Made by a program: the position numbers and the translations under genes
Notes under the pieces: generated by a model
Told to the model about the DNA's origin: nothing
What the model saw: only the letters and a program-made list of their open reading frames with translations
Database searches by the model: none
Shown: positions 53,433-61,794 of the stretch, piece by piece
Layout of the letters: each line of letters opens with the position of its first letter
How positions within the stretch are numbered: position 1 is the stretch's first letter
Assembly (NCBI RefSeq): GCF_004362825.1
Contig: NZ_SNXZ01000003.1
Location: forward strand, 1 to 64,000
DNA: 64,000 bases
Direction of reading: 5' to 3'
Origin: Labedaea rhizosphaerae
GTDB taxonomy: Bacteria > Actinomycetota > Actinomycetes > Mycobacteriales > Pseudonocardiaceae

Positions 53433-56400
53433 TCACTCTCCCGTTTCATCGTGGTTGTCGAACGCGCCGGAACCGGTGGGTTGGTCGGCAAGCGAACGCC
53501 TGCCCTTGGTCACCCCGCGTTGGAAGCTGCCGAGGCGGCCACGCAACTCCTCCGCGTCCTGGCGCGACCACTGGGTGGCCGCGAGGTCCGCGCCCGCCCT
53601 GCCCCCGACGCTGCCGGGCACCAGCCGTTCCCGCGGGTTGCGTTGCGGCAGGCCGACATCGGTGTTCTCGTTCGTGTACTCGGACACGCGCTCGGCGGCC
53701 GCGAAGCCGTCGTCCGCGACGAATCGCCAGTGGCCGCTGCGGGCGCCGACCGCGCGCCCGGCTGGTGCGGCCCCGTGCTCGGGCTCCCGGCCGCGGGCCA
53801 GGCCCTCCTGCAGCCGGCTCAGGCGGGTGCGCAGCTCGTGCGCGCTCAACCCGCCGGGCTCGGGCTTGTGCCCGTTCGCGCCGCCGTCGACGCTGCCGGG
53901 CACCAGCTTCTCGCGCGGCGTGCGGCGGGGCAGCCCGTTGTCGGTGTACGCCGACGGTTCCGCGGTGGACACGGCCTCGGCGGTGTGCCAGCCGTCGTCC
54001 GCGGCGAAGCTCCACGCCTGCTCAGCCTGCTCGGCCTGGTCGGTCTCGTCTGTCTTCTCGGCCGGCTCGGTCTGGTCGGCCTGGGTGTGCCGCGCGACGT
54101 CGGCGTCGGTCTCGGCGCGGAACCACGCGGAGACCATGGCGTCGAAGATCGGCGTCGTCTCGGACGGGTCCGGGGTCGTCGGACGGGAAGCGCCGGTCTC
54201 CCACCAGGAGGCGTCGGTCGCCGCGGCGAAGAGGTCGGTGTCCTCAGTGGACCGCCCGTTCGGTGCCGTGGTGGGCTGCTCGGCCCCGTCGGAACCGCTG
54301 GCACGGCGCGGCAGCGGCAGCTCGGCCTCACCACGCAGCCGCTTGGCGATCTCGGACCCGTTGGCGCCGTTGGTGTGGGCGCGCTGCGGCAGCGAACTGC
54401 CGTTGGTGCCGCTCTTCGTGCCGTTGTTGCCGGATCCGTTGTTGGTCCCGTTGTTGGTCCCGTGGTTGGTCCCGTTGACCGTGGACCCGTTGGTGGACCC
54501 GTTGACGAGGCCGTCGGTGGTGCGCGGCCGTGGGCTCGGCCGGGTCGGCACCGGCTCCGTGCGGTGCTGCTGGTCGTCGCCGCGCTGCTTGCGCGTCACC
54601 AGCTCGTGCGGCACCACGACGGCGGCCCGCAGGCCGGCGATGTTCGTGCCACCGTTGAGCCGCACGAGCACGCCGTGGCGGCTGGCCAGCCGGCCGATCA
54701 CGAACAGACCCATGCGGCGCGAGGCGGAGACGTCCACGCTGCCGGGCTGGGAGAGCCGCCGGTTCGCGTCGACGACTTCTTCGTCGGTCATGCCGATGCC
54801 GTGGTCGAGCACGTCCACGCCGACCGAGCCGTCGTCGGTGAGCCGGCTCGCGATGGTCACCTGGGTCTCGGGCGCGGAGAACGCCGTCGCGTTGTCCAGC
54901 AGCTCCGCGATCAGGCGGACCAGGTCGGAGGCGGCGTAGCCGACCACGACCGCGTCGACCGGCGCCTGGATGAGCACTCGCTGGTACTGCTCGATCTCGC
55001 TCACCGCGGCCCGCAGCAGGTCGGCCAGCGGCACCGGCTGGCTCGACCGGCGGGTCAGGTCGCTGCCGGAGAGCACCATCAGGTTCTCGTTGTTGCGGCG
55101 CATCCGGGTGGCGAGGTGGTCGAGCTGGAACAGCGTCGCGAGCTGGTCGGCGTCCTCCTCGTCGCGCTCCAGCCGCTCGAGCAGCTGCAGCTGGCGCTGC
55201 ACCAGACCCTGGCTGCGGCGGGAGAGGTTGACGAACACGCTGCCGTAGTTGGCCCGCAAGGTCGCCTGCTCCGCCGCGAGGCGCAGCGCCTGGCTGTGCA
55301 CCGCGTCGAACGCGCGGGCCACCTGCCCGACCTCGTCCTTGGTGTGCACGGCCACCGGGGTGATCTCCGGCGGGGCGGCCGCGCCATCCCTGATGGACGC
55401 GACCGCGGCGGGCAGGTCCTTCTCGGCGACCTGGAAAGCACTGCGGCGCAACACACCCAGCGAACTCAGCAGGTGCTTGGCCACCATGACCATGGCGCCG
55501 ACCGCGAGCAGCAGAGCGAGCAGGAGCAGCACGGACGCCGTGCCCGCGCCGTCGCTCGCCTCGTCCTGCAGCCGGCTGGACGTGGCCTGCAGCTGCCGGC
55601 CCAGCTGGGCCGACACGGTCGTCATCCGGCCGACGGTGAGCTCGGAGGCGTTGTTCCAGTCGGTGATGCCGATGTGGCTGGGGCTGGTGGCACCGGTGGC
55701 GACCCGGTCGGCGAGTTGCTGGCGTTGCTTGACGACCGTCCCGGAGACCACCTTGTCGTAGGCGGCCTGCTGGTCGGGGTCCGCCTTGGACCGGAAGTCC
55801 TGCACGCGGTCGGCGAGGCGGGCCTGCGACGCGGCGATGCTCGCGGTGTCCGACTGCGGCAGCGTGCCGCGGATGATGCCCGCGCCGAGCAAGGCCTGCT
55901 GGAGGTAGATCTCCTCCTTGGCCGCCTCGAGGTCGTGCAGCGCGCCCGCCGTGCCGGCCAGGCGCGGGTCGACGACCTCTTCGGACAGCGCGGCGTCGAA
56001 GCTGAGCAGCGTCTTGATCACGCTGCTGTACCGCGACACCGAGGACGCCGGGCCGACCGAGCCGCGCACGACCGCGTCGCGGATCTTCGGCAGGCCGGCC
56101 AGCGCCGTGCGCACGTCGCTGTAGCGGTCGGCCGTGGCATCGGTGCCGAAGGTCGACTTGTCCACGGCGGCGAACATCCCGCGGGCCGCGGTGTCGGTGG
56201 TGTGGTAGTCGCCGAGCAGTTGCGACTGGCGGTTCTCCGAGCCGTTGGCGAGCAGGGTCGCCGACTCGGTGCGCTCGCGTTGCAGCCAGGTCGTGAGCTT
56301 GCGGACCTGGTCGCCGGTGGCGACCAGCCGGTCGACCCGCTTGTAGGAGTCGGCGGCGGACACCTGGTTCGCGATGACGACGACGCCGAGGACGATCGCG

Positions 56401-56537
56401 AACACGAGCGGGACCACGGTGATCGCGGTCAGCTTGACCGGCAGCGTCCAGTCCCGCCATCGGGTCAGCGCCGACCACACCGAACGCAATGTGCGCCCGA
56501 TGCCGGAGCCTGTCGTCTTGCGCGCTGGTTCGGTCAC
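53433..56537 (-). CDS. cvnA: conservon sensor histidine kinase-like protein CvnA
   Basis: A 1034-residue membrane sensor: transmembrane helix at about 34-56, a large extracellular nitrate/nitrite-sensing-type helical domain, a second helix near 337-357, HAMP, a coiled segment with RNNENLMVLSG, and HATPase (LIAELLDNATAFSAP, DHGIGMTD, and SRRMGLFVIGRLASRHGV in parts). The C-terminal third is unstructured: an Asn/Gly/Thr-rich tract (about residues 690-730) and two related modules at about 838-915 and 933-1013, each with ADDG..AE, GLP.R.PRE(K/R)LVPGSV and a closing ELR.RL..(L/F)Q.G. GTG start. Confidence 0.92.
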   Translation of the reverse strand: MTEPARKTTGSGIGRTLRSVWSALTRWRDWTLPVKLTAITVVPLVFAIVLGVVVIANQVSAADSYKRVDRLVATGDQVRKLTTWLQRERTESATLLANGSENRQSQLLGDYHTTDTAARGMFAAVDKSTFGTDATADRYSDVRTALAGLPKIRDAVVRGSVGPASSVSRYSSVIKTLLSFDAALSEEVVDPRLAGTAGALHDLEAAKEEIYLQQALLGAGIIRGTLPQSDTASIAASQARLADRVQDFRSKADPDQQAAYDKVVSGTVVKQRQQLADRVATGATSPSHIGITDWNNASELTVGRMTTVSAQLGRQLQATSSRLQDEASDGAGTASVLLLLALLLAVGAMVMVAKHLLSSLGVLRRSAFQVAEKDLPAAVASIRDGAAAPPEITPVAVHTKDEVGQVARAFDAVHSQALRLAAEQATLRANYGSVFVNLSRRSQGLVQRQLQLLERLERDEEDADQLATLFQLDHLATRMRRNNENLMVLSGSDLTRRSSQPVPLADLLRAAVSEIEQYQRVLIQAPVDAVVVGYAASDLVRLIAELLDNATAFSAPETQVTIASRLTDDGSVGVDVLDHGIGMTDEEVVDANRRLSQPGSVDVSASRRMGLFVIGRLASRHGVLVRLNGGTNIAGLRAAVVVPHELVTRKQRGDDQQHRTEPVPTRPSPRPRTTDGLVNGSTNGSTVNGTNHGTNNGTNNGSGNNGTKSGTNGSSLPQRAHTNGANGSEIAKRLRGEAELPLPRRASGSDGAEQPTTAPNGRSTEDTDLFAAATDASWWETGASRPTTPDPSETTPIFDAMVSAWFRAETDADVARHTQADQTEPAEKTDETDQAEQAEQAWSFAADDGWHTAEAVSTAEPSAYTDNGLPRRTPREKLVPGSVDGGANGHKPEPGGLSAHELRTRLSRLQEGLARGREPEHGAAPAGRAVGARSGHWRFVADDGFAAAERVSEYTNENTDVGLPQRNPRERLVPGSVGGRAGADLAATQWSRQDAEELRGRLGSFQRGVTKGRRSLADQPTGSGAFDNHDETGE
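54395..54515 (-). repeat. short tandem repeat encoding an Asn/Gly/Thr tract in CvnA
   Basis: Repeated units of about 15 bases (GTTGTTGGTCCC-like on the plus strand) encode NGTNxGTNNGTNNG. A low-complexity, slippage-prone linker within the cytosolic tail. Confidence 0.55.
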
Positions 56538-57223
56538 GCGTGGCCCTCCGCAGCAGAGATCGCTGATAGTCGGTGGAACTCCGGTTCAGAGAAGAACGGA
56601 GTTTGAATCGTACATTCTTGGTGTCGATCTTCAACGGAACCGAAACCGCGCCCGCGACCTGCGGAAATGCAACTTGATCGCGTCAGAAGGGACGGGAAGG
56701 GGCGCCGTTAGCCCGCATCAACAACCTTTCGAGCTACTTTCCGCACCGCTTTTCCGGCCTTAATGACCCGATCGGGTACCGTTTCCCGGCGCCGGCCAGG
56801 TCCACCGCACAGCGCGAGCGCGGCGCCACCGAACGCGATCACCCCACGACGCTCGCGAATGGCCACACCAGACCGTTCCACCGGGCCTGATCTGCCCAAA
56901 CTTGCGCCCTGCATCATGCAGGTCCACCTGTCCACCAGCGGCGGACCGACCCCGCGACCATCTCGGTAGGACACGCCGGAGACCACTTCGCTCCACCCGA
57001 TCGACACCGGCGGACCCCCGATCGAGCCCCATAACCACGTTCCGTAATCGATGAGTTCACCAGGAAGTGTGATCACTACCCACGCAGGTGGGGTGGATAA
57101 GTTGCAGCACGCAGATCACGGACTTGTCACACCGTGCGGTTGCGTGGCTACTATGTCGGCCGCCATGGCTTGTTTGGCGGAGGCAGTGCCACCGCACGAG
57201 CCGAATCCTCTCCCGGAGGAACC
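56538..57223. other. 686-base divergent intergenic region
   Basis: No convincing gene. On the minus strand, TTGAAG (56629-56634) and TACGAT (56607-56612), 16 bases apart, make a good promoter for cvnA. On the plus strand, TTGTCA (57124-57129) and TACTAT (57149-57154), 19 bases apart, suit the DUF485-actP operon. A minus-strand frame at 56708-57076 (122 codons, ending in a basic helix) lacks a ribosome site and is probably spurious. Confidence 0.45.
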
Positions 57224-57619
57224 ATGACGGAAGTCGCTCGCCCGTTGCCCCGTGCTTCAGTTCCGCCCGTGCCCCTCACGGGAATGGGAGCCGATGCCCG
57301 GCACGCGGCCGGCCCGGATTACTCGGCCATTGTGGACAGTGAAGCGTTCACCGCGCTGCGCAAGCGGTTTCGCCGCTACGTGTTCCCGATGACCGCGCTG
57401 TTCCTCGCCTGGTACCTGACCTACGTGCTGCTCGCCGCGTACGCCCCCGGTTTCATGGGCGTGCGGCTGACCGGCTCGGTGACCATCGGACTGGTCCTCG
57501 GCGTGCTCCAGTTCGTCTCCACCATCGCGATCACCTGGGGCTACGTGCGTTACGCAAGGCGCGCGATCGACCCGCAGGTGGCCCAGATCCGACAGGAAGC
57601 GGGGGTCGACCGCCCGTGA
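57224..57619 (+). CDS. DUF485 membrane protein (ActP partner)
   Basis: A 131-residue protein with two transmembrane helices (about 53-75 and 87-110) in the DUF485 pattern (LRKRFRRYVFPMTALFLAWYLTYVLLAAYAP, in parts). It resembles YjcH, encoded ahead of the acetate symporter in many bacteria. ATG with CGGAGGA. GTGA overlap with actP. Confidence 0.9.
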   Translation: MTEVARPLPRASVPPVPLTGMGADARHAAGPDYSAIVDSEAFTALRKRFRRYVFPMTALFLAWYLTYVLLAAYAPGFMGVRLTGSVTIGLVLGVLQFVSTIAITWGYVRYARRAIDPQVAQIRQEAGVDRP

Positions 57620-59199
57620 TCGAGGCAGCACAGTCCACCGGGAACCCGGTGCTGAACACCGCGGTGTTCGGCCTGTTCGTCGCGTTGACGTTGTTCCTGG
57701 TGTTCAAGGTGAGCACCCGGAATTCGTCCACTTCGGACTACTACGCGGCCGGCGGGCGGTTCACCGGCGCGCAGAACGGCATCGCGCTCTCCGGCGACTT
57801 CCTGTCCGCGGCCTCGTTCCTCGGCATCGCCGGCGCGATCGCGGTCAACGGCTACGACGGGTTCCTGTACTCGATCGGGTTCCTGGTGGCGTGGCTGGTG
57901 AACCTGCTGCTGATCGCCGAGCTGGTGCGCAACACCGGCCGCTTCACCATGGGCGACGTGATCAGCTTCCGGATGCGCCAGCGCCCGGTGCGGGCCGCCG
58001 CCGCGACGTCCACCCTGGTCATCTCGTTCTTCTACATGCTCGCCCAGATGGCCGGCGCCGGTGGCCTGGTCGCACTGCTGCTCGGCGTGCACGGCAAGGG
58101 CGGGCAGGCCATCGTGATCATGATCGTCGGCCTGGTCATGATCTTCTACGTGCTGGTCGGCGGCATGCAGGGCACCACCTGGGTGCAGATCGTCAAGGCG
58201 TCCATGCTGATCGTCTGCGTGGTGCTGATGACGGTGTTCCTGCTGGGCAAGTTCGGGTTCAGCATCTCCGCGCTGCTCGACGGGGCCGCCGAGCACAACC
58301 CCAAGGGCGACAAGGTGTTGACGCCCGGGGCCCTGTACGGCAAGAACGGCATCAGCAAGCTCGACTTCGTGTCGCTCTCGCTCGCGTTGATCCTGGGCGC
58401 GGCCGGTCTGCCGCACGTGCTGATGCGCTTCTACACCGTCCCGAACGCCGGGCAGGCGCGCCGTTCGGTGGTGTGGGCGGTCGGCTCCATGTCGGTGTTC
58501 TACCTGGCCACGCTGGTGATCGGCTACGGCGCGTCCGCGCTGGTCGGCGCCGACGTGATCGCCAACTCCACCGGCAAGGAGAACTCCGCGGCTCCCCTGC
58601 TGGCCTTCGAGATCGGCGGTCCCTTGCTGCTGGGGGTGGTGGCGGCGGTGGCGTTCGCGACCATCCTCGCGGTGGTCGCCGGGTTGACCATCACCGCGAG
58701 CGCGTCGTTCGCCCACGACGTGTACGCGAACATCATCAAGAAGGGCAACGCGGACGCGCCGTCCGAGGTCCGGGTCGCCCGCCTGACGGCCGTGGTCGTC
58801 GGCGCGTTGTCGATCATCGGCGGCATCATGGCCAACGGGCAGAACGTGGCGTTCCTGGTGGCGCTGGCGTTCGCGTTCGCCGCGTCGGCGAACCTGTCGA
58901 CGTTGTTGTATTCGTTGTTCTGGAAGCGTTTCAACACGACGGGCACGCTCTGGGCGATGTACACCGGGCTCGGCTCGTGCCTGCTGCTGGTGATCTTCTC
59001 GCCGGTGGTGTCGGGCAAGTCGACGTCGATCTTCCCGGCCGCGAGCTTCGACATCTTCCCGTTGTCCAACCCGGGCATCGTGTCGATCCCGGTGTCGTTC
59101 ATCGCGGGCTTCCTGGGCACGTTGCTGAGCAAGGACCAGGGCGACCAGGCCCGGCAGAAGGAGATGGAGGTCCGCTCGCTGACCGGCATCGGGGCCTGA
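57616..59199 (+). CDS. actP: cation/acetate symporter ActP
   Basis: A sodium:solute symporter (SSSF) of 527 residues with about 13 helices, importing acetate and similar monocarboxylates. Seen: DYYAAGGRFTGAQNGIALSGDFLSAASFLG (in parts), GAAGLPHVLMRFYTVP and the ITASASFAHDVYANI region typical of ActP. GTG start overlapping the DUF485 stop. Confidence 0.93.
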   Translation: MIEAAQSTGNPVLNTAVFGLFVALTLFLVFKVSTRNSSTSDYYAAGGRFTGAQNGIALSGDFLSAASFLGIAGAIAVNGYDGFLYSIGFLVAWLVNLLLIAELVRNTGRFTMGDVISFRMRQRPVRAAAATSTLVISFFYMLAQMAGAGGLVALLLGVHGKGGQAIVIMIVGLVMIFYVLVGGMQGTTWVQIVKASMLIVCVVLMTVFLLGKFGFSISALLDGAAEHNPKGDKVLTPGALYGKNGISKLDFVSLSLALILGAAGLPHVLMRFYTVPNAGQARRSVVWAVGSMSVFYLATLVIGYGASALVGADVIANSTGKENSAAPLLAFEIGGPLLLGVVAAVAFATILAVVAGLTITASASFAHDVYANIIKKGNADAPSEVRVARLTAVVVGALSIIGGIMANGQNVAFLVALAFAFAASANLSTLLYSLFWKRFNTTGTLWAMYTGLGSCLLLVIFSPVVSGKSTSIFPAASFDIFPLSNPGIVSIPVSFIAGFLGTLLSKDQGDQARQKEMEVRSLTGIGA

Positions 59200-59224
59200 C
59201 CCGCGGGGGTTCTACCCTCGGGCG

Positions 59225-60370
59225 GTGCCCGGTGACCCCATCGCAGCCGCCGCACGGCTGCGCGCGTACCTGGATCGGCGGCAGCCGCCGACGCCTTGTC
59301 TGGCGATCGACCTGCCGCAGGTCAGGGCCGCGTACCAGGACCTGACCGCGGCCCTCCCGTCGGTCGACCTGTACTACGCGGTGAAGGCGAACCCGGCGCC
59401 CGAGCTGCTCGGCGCACTGGTGGCGTTGGGCGCCGGGTTCGACGTGGCCAGCCCCGGCGAGATCGACCTGTGCCTGGCCGCGGGCGCGGACCCGTCCCGG
59501 CTGTCCTACGGCAACCCGATCAAGAAGGCGAGCGACATCGCCCACGCGTACACGAAGGGCGTGCGCCGCTTCACCACCGACGCCCTCTCAGACGTCGAGC
59601 ACCTGGCCCGCTTCGCCCCTGGTTCCGCCGTGAGCTGCCGGATCCTGGTGGACGCACCCGCCTCGCAGACCCCGTTCGGCCGCAAGTTCGGTTGCGCGCC
59701 CTCTATGGCCGTGCGGGTGCTGCGCGCGGCGCGCGACCTCGGCCTGGACGCCGAGGGCCTGGCGTTCCACGTCGGCTCGCAGCACCTGTCGCCCTCGGCG
59801 TGGGTGGCCGGGATCGAGCAGGCTGCCGCCGTGTGGCACGAGGTCGGCGGCTTGCGGGTGCTGAACGTCGGGGGCGGTTTCCCCACCGGCTACCGATCGC
59901 CGGTGCGGGCCCTGCCCGAGTTCGGGCGAGCGATCGACGACGCGGTGGCCCGCTCGTTCGACGAGCCACCGCTGCTGGTCGCCGAGCCGGGGCGTGCCCT
60001 GGTCGCGGAGGCCGGCGTCCTGCGCAGCGAGGTCGTCCTGGTCACCTGCAAGTCCGATGTGGACACCCATCGCTGGGTCTACCTGGACATCGGCCGCTAC
60101 GGCGGGCTGGCCGAGACCGAGCTGGAGATGATCGCCTACCCGCTGGCCACCGCCCACGACGGCGCCGAGGACGGCCCCGTGATCATCGCGGGCCCCACGT
60201 GCGATGGCGACGACGTGCTGTACCAACGCACCCCCTACCGTTTGCCGCTGGCGCTCGCGGCGGGCGACCACGTGGACATCCTGGGTGCTGGTGCGTACAC
60301 AGCCAGCTACGCCTCGGTGGGGTTCAACGGCTTCCCGCCAATGAGCACGCACTGCCTCGACGCCGACTGA
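59225..60370 (+). CDS. ornithine/diaminopimelate-type fold III PLP decarboxylase
   Basis: A 381-residue decarboxylase of the eukaryotic-type ornithine decarboxylase family: PLP lysine in YYAVKANPAPE, phosphate-binding Gly loop VLNVGGGFP, FHVGSQ, AEPGRALVA and the active-site cysteine loop GPTCDGDDVLY. The latter favours ornithine (or lysine) over diaminopimelate. With AdoMet decarboxylase and spermidine synthase next door it should make putrescine (or cadaverine). GTG start. Confidence 0.85.
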   Translation: MPGDPIAAAARLRAYLDRRQPPTPCLAIDLPQVRAAYQDLTAALPSVDLYYAVKANPAPELLGALVALGAGFDVASPGEIDLCLAAGADPSRLSYGNPIKKASDIAHAYTKGVRRFTTDALSDVEHLARFAPGSAVSCRILVDAPASQTPFGRKFGCAPSMAVRVLRAARDLGLDAEGLAFHVGSQHLSPSAWVAGIEQAAAVWHEVGGLRVLNVGGGFPTGYRSPVRALPEFGRAIDDAVARSFDEPPLLVAEPGRALVAEAGVLRSEVVLVTCKSDVDTHRWVYLDIGRYGGLAETELEMIAYPLATAHDGAEDGPVIIAGPTCDGDDVLYQRTPYRLPLALAAGDHVDILGAGAYTASYASVGFNGFPPMSTHCLDAD

Positions 60371-60470
60371 GAGCGCCACAAGAGCCGAGTCGGTACGCCA
60401 GGACTCCCCTCAGCGGCTCACCCCGCACCATGGATACTGCCCAACGGTAGCCGTCCCCGAGAGGAGATCG

Positions 60471-60845
60471 ATGTCGGCTGAAGTAGGGCGGTTCGCGGGC
60501 AGGCATGTGCTCGCCGAGTTCCACGGCTTGCGCGCGGCCGTGCTGGACGACGTGGCGGGACTGCGCCACGCCCTGGAGAACGCATTGCGCAGCGCGGGCG
60601 CGACCGTGTGCCAGGTCGTCTCCCAGCGGTTCGCGCCGCAGGGGGTCACGGTGCTCGCGCTGCTGTCCGAGTCGCACGCCTCCGTGCACACCTACCCGGA
60701 GGTCGGCTCGATGTTCGTCGACGTCTTCACCTGCGGTGACCAGGCGGATCCGGAACTCGCCGTGCAGTTGCTCGCGGACGCGCTCGGCGGCGCGGACACC
60801 ACGATGACCACGGTCCACCGGGGGATGTCGGCGGTGACCGCATGA
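60471..60845 (+). CDS. speH: S-adenosylmethionine decarboxylase proenzyme
   Basis: A 124-residue proenzyme of the small prokaryotic class. It self-cleaves between Glu67 and Ser68 in LSESHASVHTYPE to form the pyruvoyl group, then makes decarboxylated AdoMet, the aminopropyl donor. Strong GAGAGGAG site. ATGA overlap with the synthase gene. Confidence 0.93.
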   Translation: MSAEVGRFAGRHVLAEFHGLRAAVLDDVAGLRHALENALRSAGATVCQVVSQRFAPQGVTVLALLSESHASVHTYPEVGSMFVDVFTCGDQADPELAVQLLADALGGADTTMTTVHRGMSAVTA

Positions 60846-61690
60846 ACGTGATCACCGAACCGCTGGGTGACGGCATGGCCCGGCAGTGGCGCGTCGACGA
60901 GACGCTGGTCGACACGCACACCGGCTTCCAGCACCTGGTGATCGCCCGCACCGCGCAGGGCGTCTCGCTGTTCTGCGACGACGAGCGCCAGAGCACCGAG
61001 TTCAGCCAGCTGCTCTACCACGAGGCCCTCCTGGTGCCCGCCCTGCTGCTGGCCGACCAGGTGCGCGACGTCCTGGTGATCGGTTCCAGCGAGGGCGTCG
61101 TGTGCCAGCTCGCGGTCGCGGCCGGCGCGCGACGGGTCGACCACGTGGACATCGACCAGCAGGCGGTCGAGCTCTGCGCGGAGCACCTGCCCTACGGCTA
61201 CTCCCCCGCCGAGCTCAAGGCCGCGGTCGCGGGGGACGGCCCGATCCGTGTGCACTACGGCGACGGGCTCGCGTTCGTCGCGGAGGCGACCGGCAAGTAC
61301 GACATCGTCCTGGTCGACCTGCCCGACGAGCGCGACGACGACCCCGAGGCGCAGCACAACCGCTTGTACGGCAAGGACTTCCTGGCCGCCTGCCGGGACC
61401 TGCTCACCGACGGCGGCGTGGTCGTCGGCCAGGCCGGCTGCCCCACGCTGTGGCGCAACACGACCCTGAAGCGGTGCTGGCGACGCTTCACCGACGCGTT
61501 CGCGACCGTCGGCTACTTCGGCTCCGACGAGCACGAGTGGGCCTTCCTGACCGGCGCCACCCGCGAGCTCGACCCGCTGACCACGCAACTCGCCCGGCTC
61601 GCCGACCTGCCCTACCGTCCACAGTGGATCGACGCGGCGACGCTGCGGGCGGCGAGCATCCCGCCGCTCTCCGTGCGCATTGCGCCGTGA
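60842..61690 (+). CDS. speE: spermidine synthase (polyamine aminopropyltransferase)
   Basis: Transfers the aminopropyl group to putrescine or a related diamine. 282 residues: QSTEFSQLLYHEALLVPALL, the nucleotide region VLVIGSSEGVVCQLA (a Ser/Ser variant of the usual GGGDG loop), VDHVDIDQQAVELC and DIVLVDLPDE. The changed Gly-loop and acidic catalytic motif (DLPDE rather than DSxDP) suggest substrate differences. Coupled to speH. Confidence 0.87.
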   Translation: MNVITEPLGDGMARQWRVDETLVDTHTGFQHLVIARTAQGVSLFCDDERQSTEFSQLLYHEALLVPALLLADQVRDVLVIGSSEGVVCQLAVAAGARRVDHVDIDQQAVELCAEHLPYGYSPAELKAAVAGDGPIRVHYGDGLAFVAEATGKYDIVLVDLPDERDDDPEAQHNRLYGKDFLAACRDLLTDGGVVVGQAGCPTLWRNTTLKRCWRRFTDAFATVGYFGSDEHEWAFLTGATRELDPLTTQLARLADLPYRPQWIDAATLRAASIPPLSVRIAP

Positions 61691-61794
61691 CGCGGCTCGC
61701 AATTTGACAGCACCCGCATAATAGAAAATCGGCCTGCCCGGATAAAACCGGACGGCCGATCGAATACCGGGAGTATAACAGCGCAGGGGTACAA
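61691..61794 (+). promoter_or_regulatory. AT-rich leader with hairpin before the helD-like gene
   Basis: This spacer is far richer in A/T than its surroundings. It contains TTGACA (61704), CATAAT (61717), a hairpin ATCGGCC..CCGG-ATAAAA-CCGG..GGCCGAT (61728-61760), TATAAC (61774) and TACAAT (61790). It may hold the speE terminator plus an inducible promoter or attenuator for the HelD-type gene; I do not see the rifamycin-associated element as I remember it. Confidence 0.45.

Noticed and set aside
54395-54515. CRISPR-like short repeats
   Set aside because: The units are in-frame tandem codons for Asn/Gly/Thr in CvnA, with no spacers and no cas genes anywhere in the window.
56708-57076. Minus-strand frame of 122 codons in the cvnA-DUF485 gap
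   Set aside because: No ribosome site, no recognisable domain, and it covers promoter-like sequence; it could be chance in GC-rich DNA.
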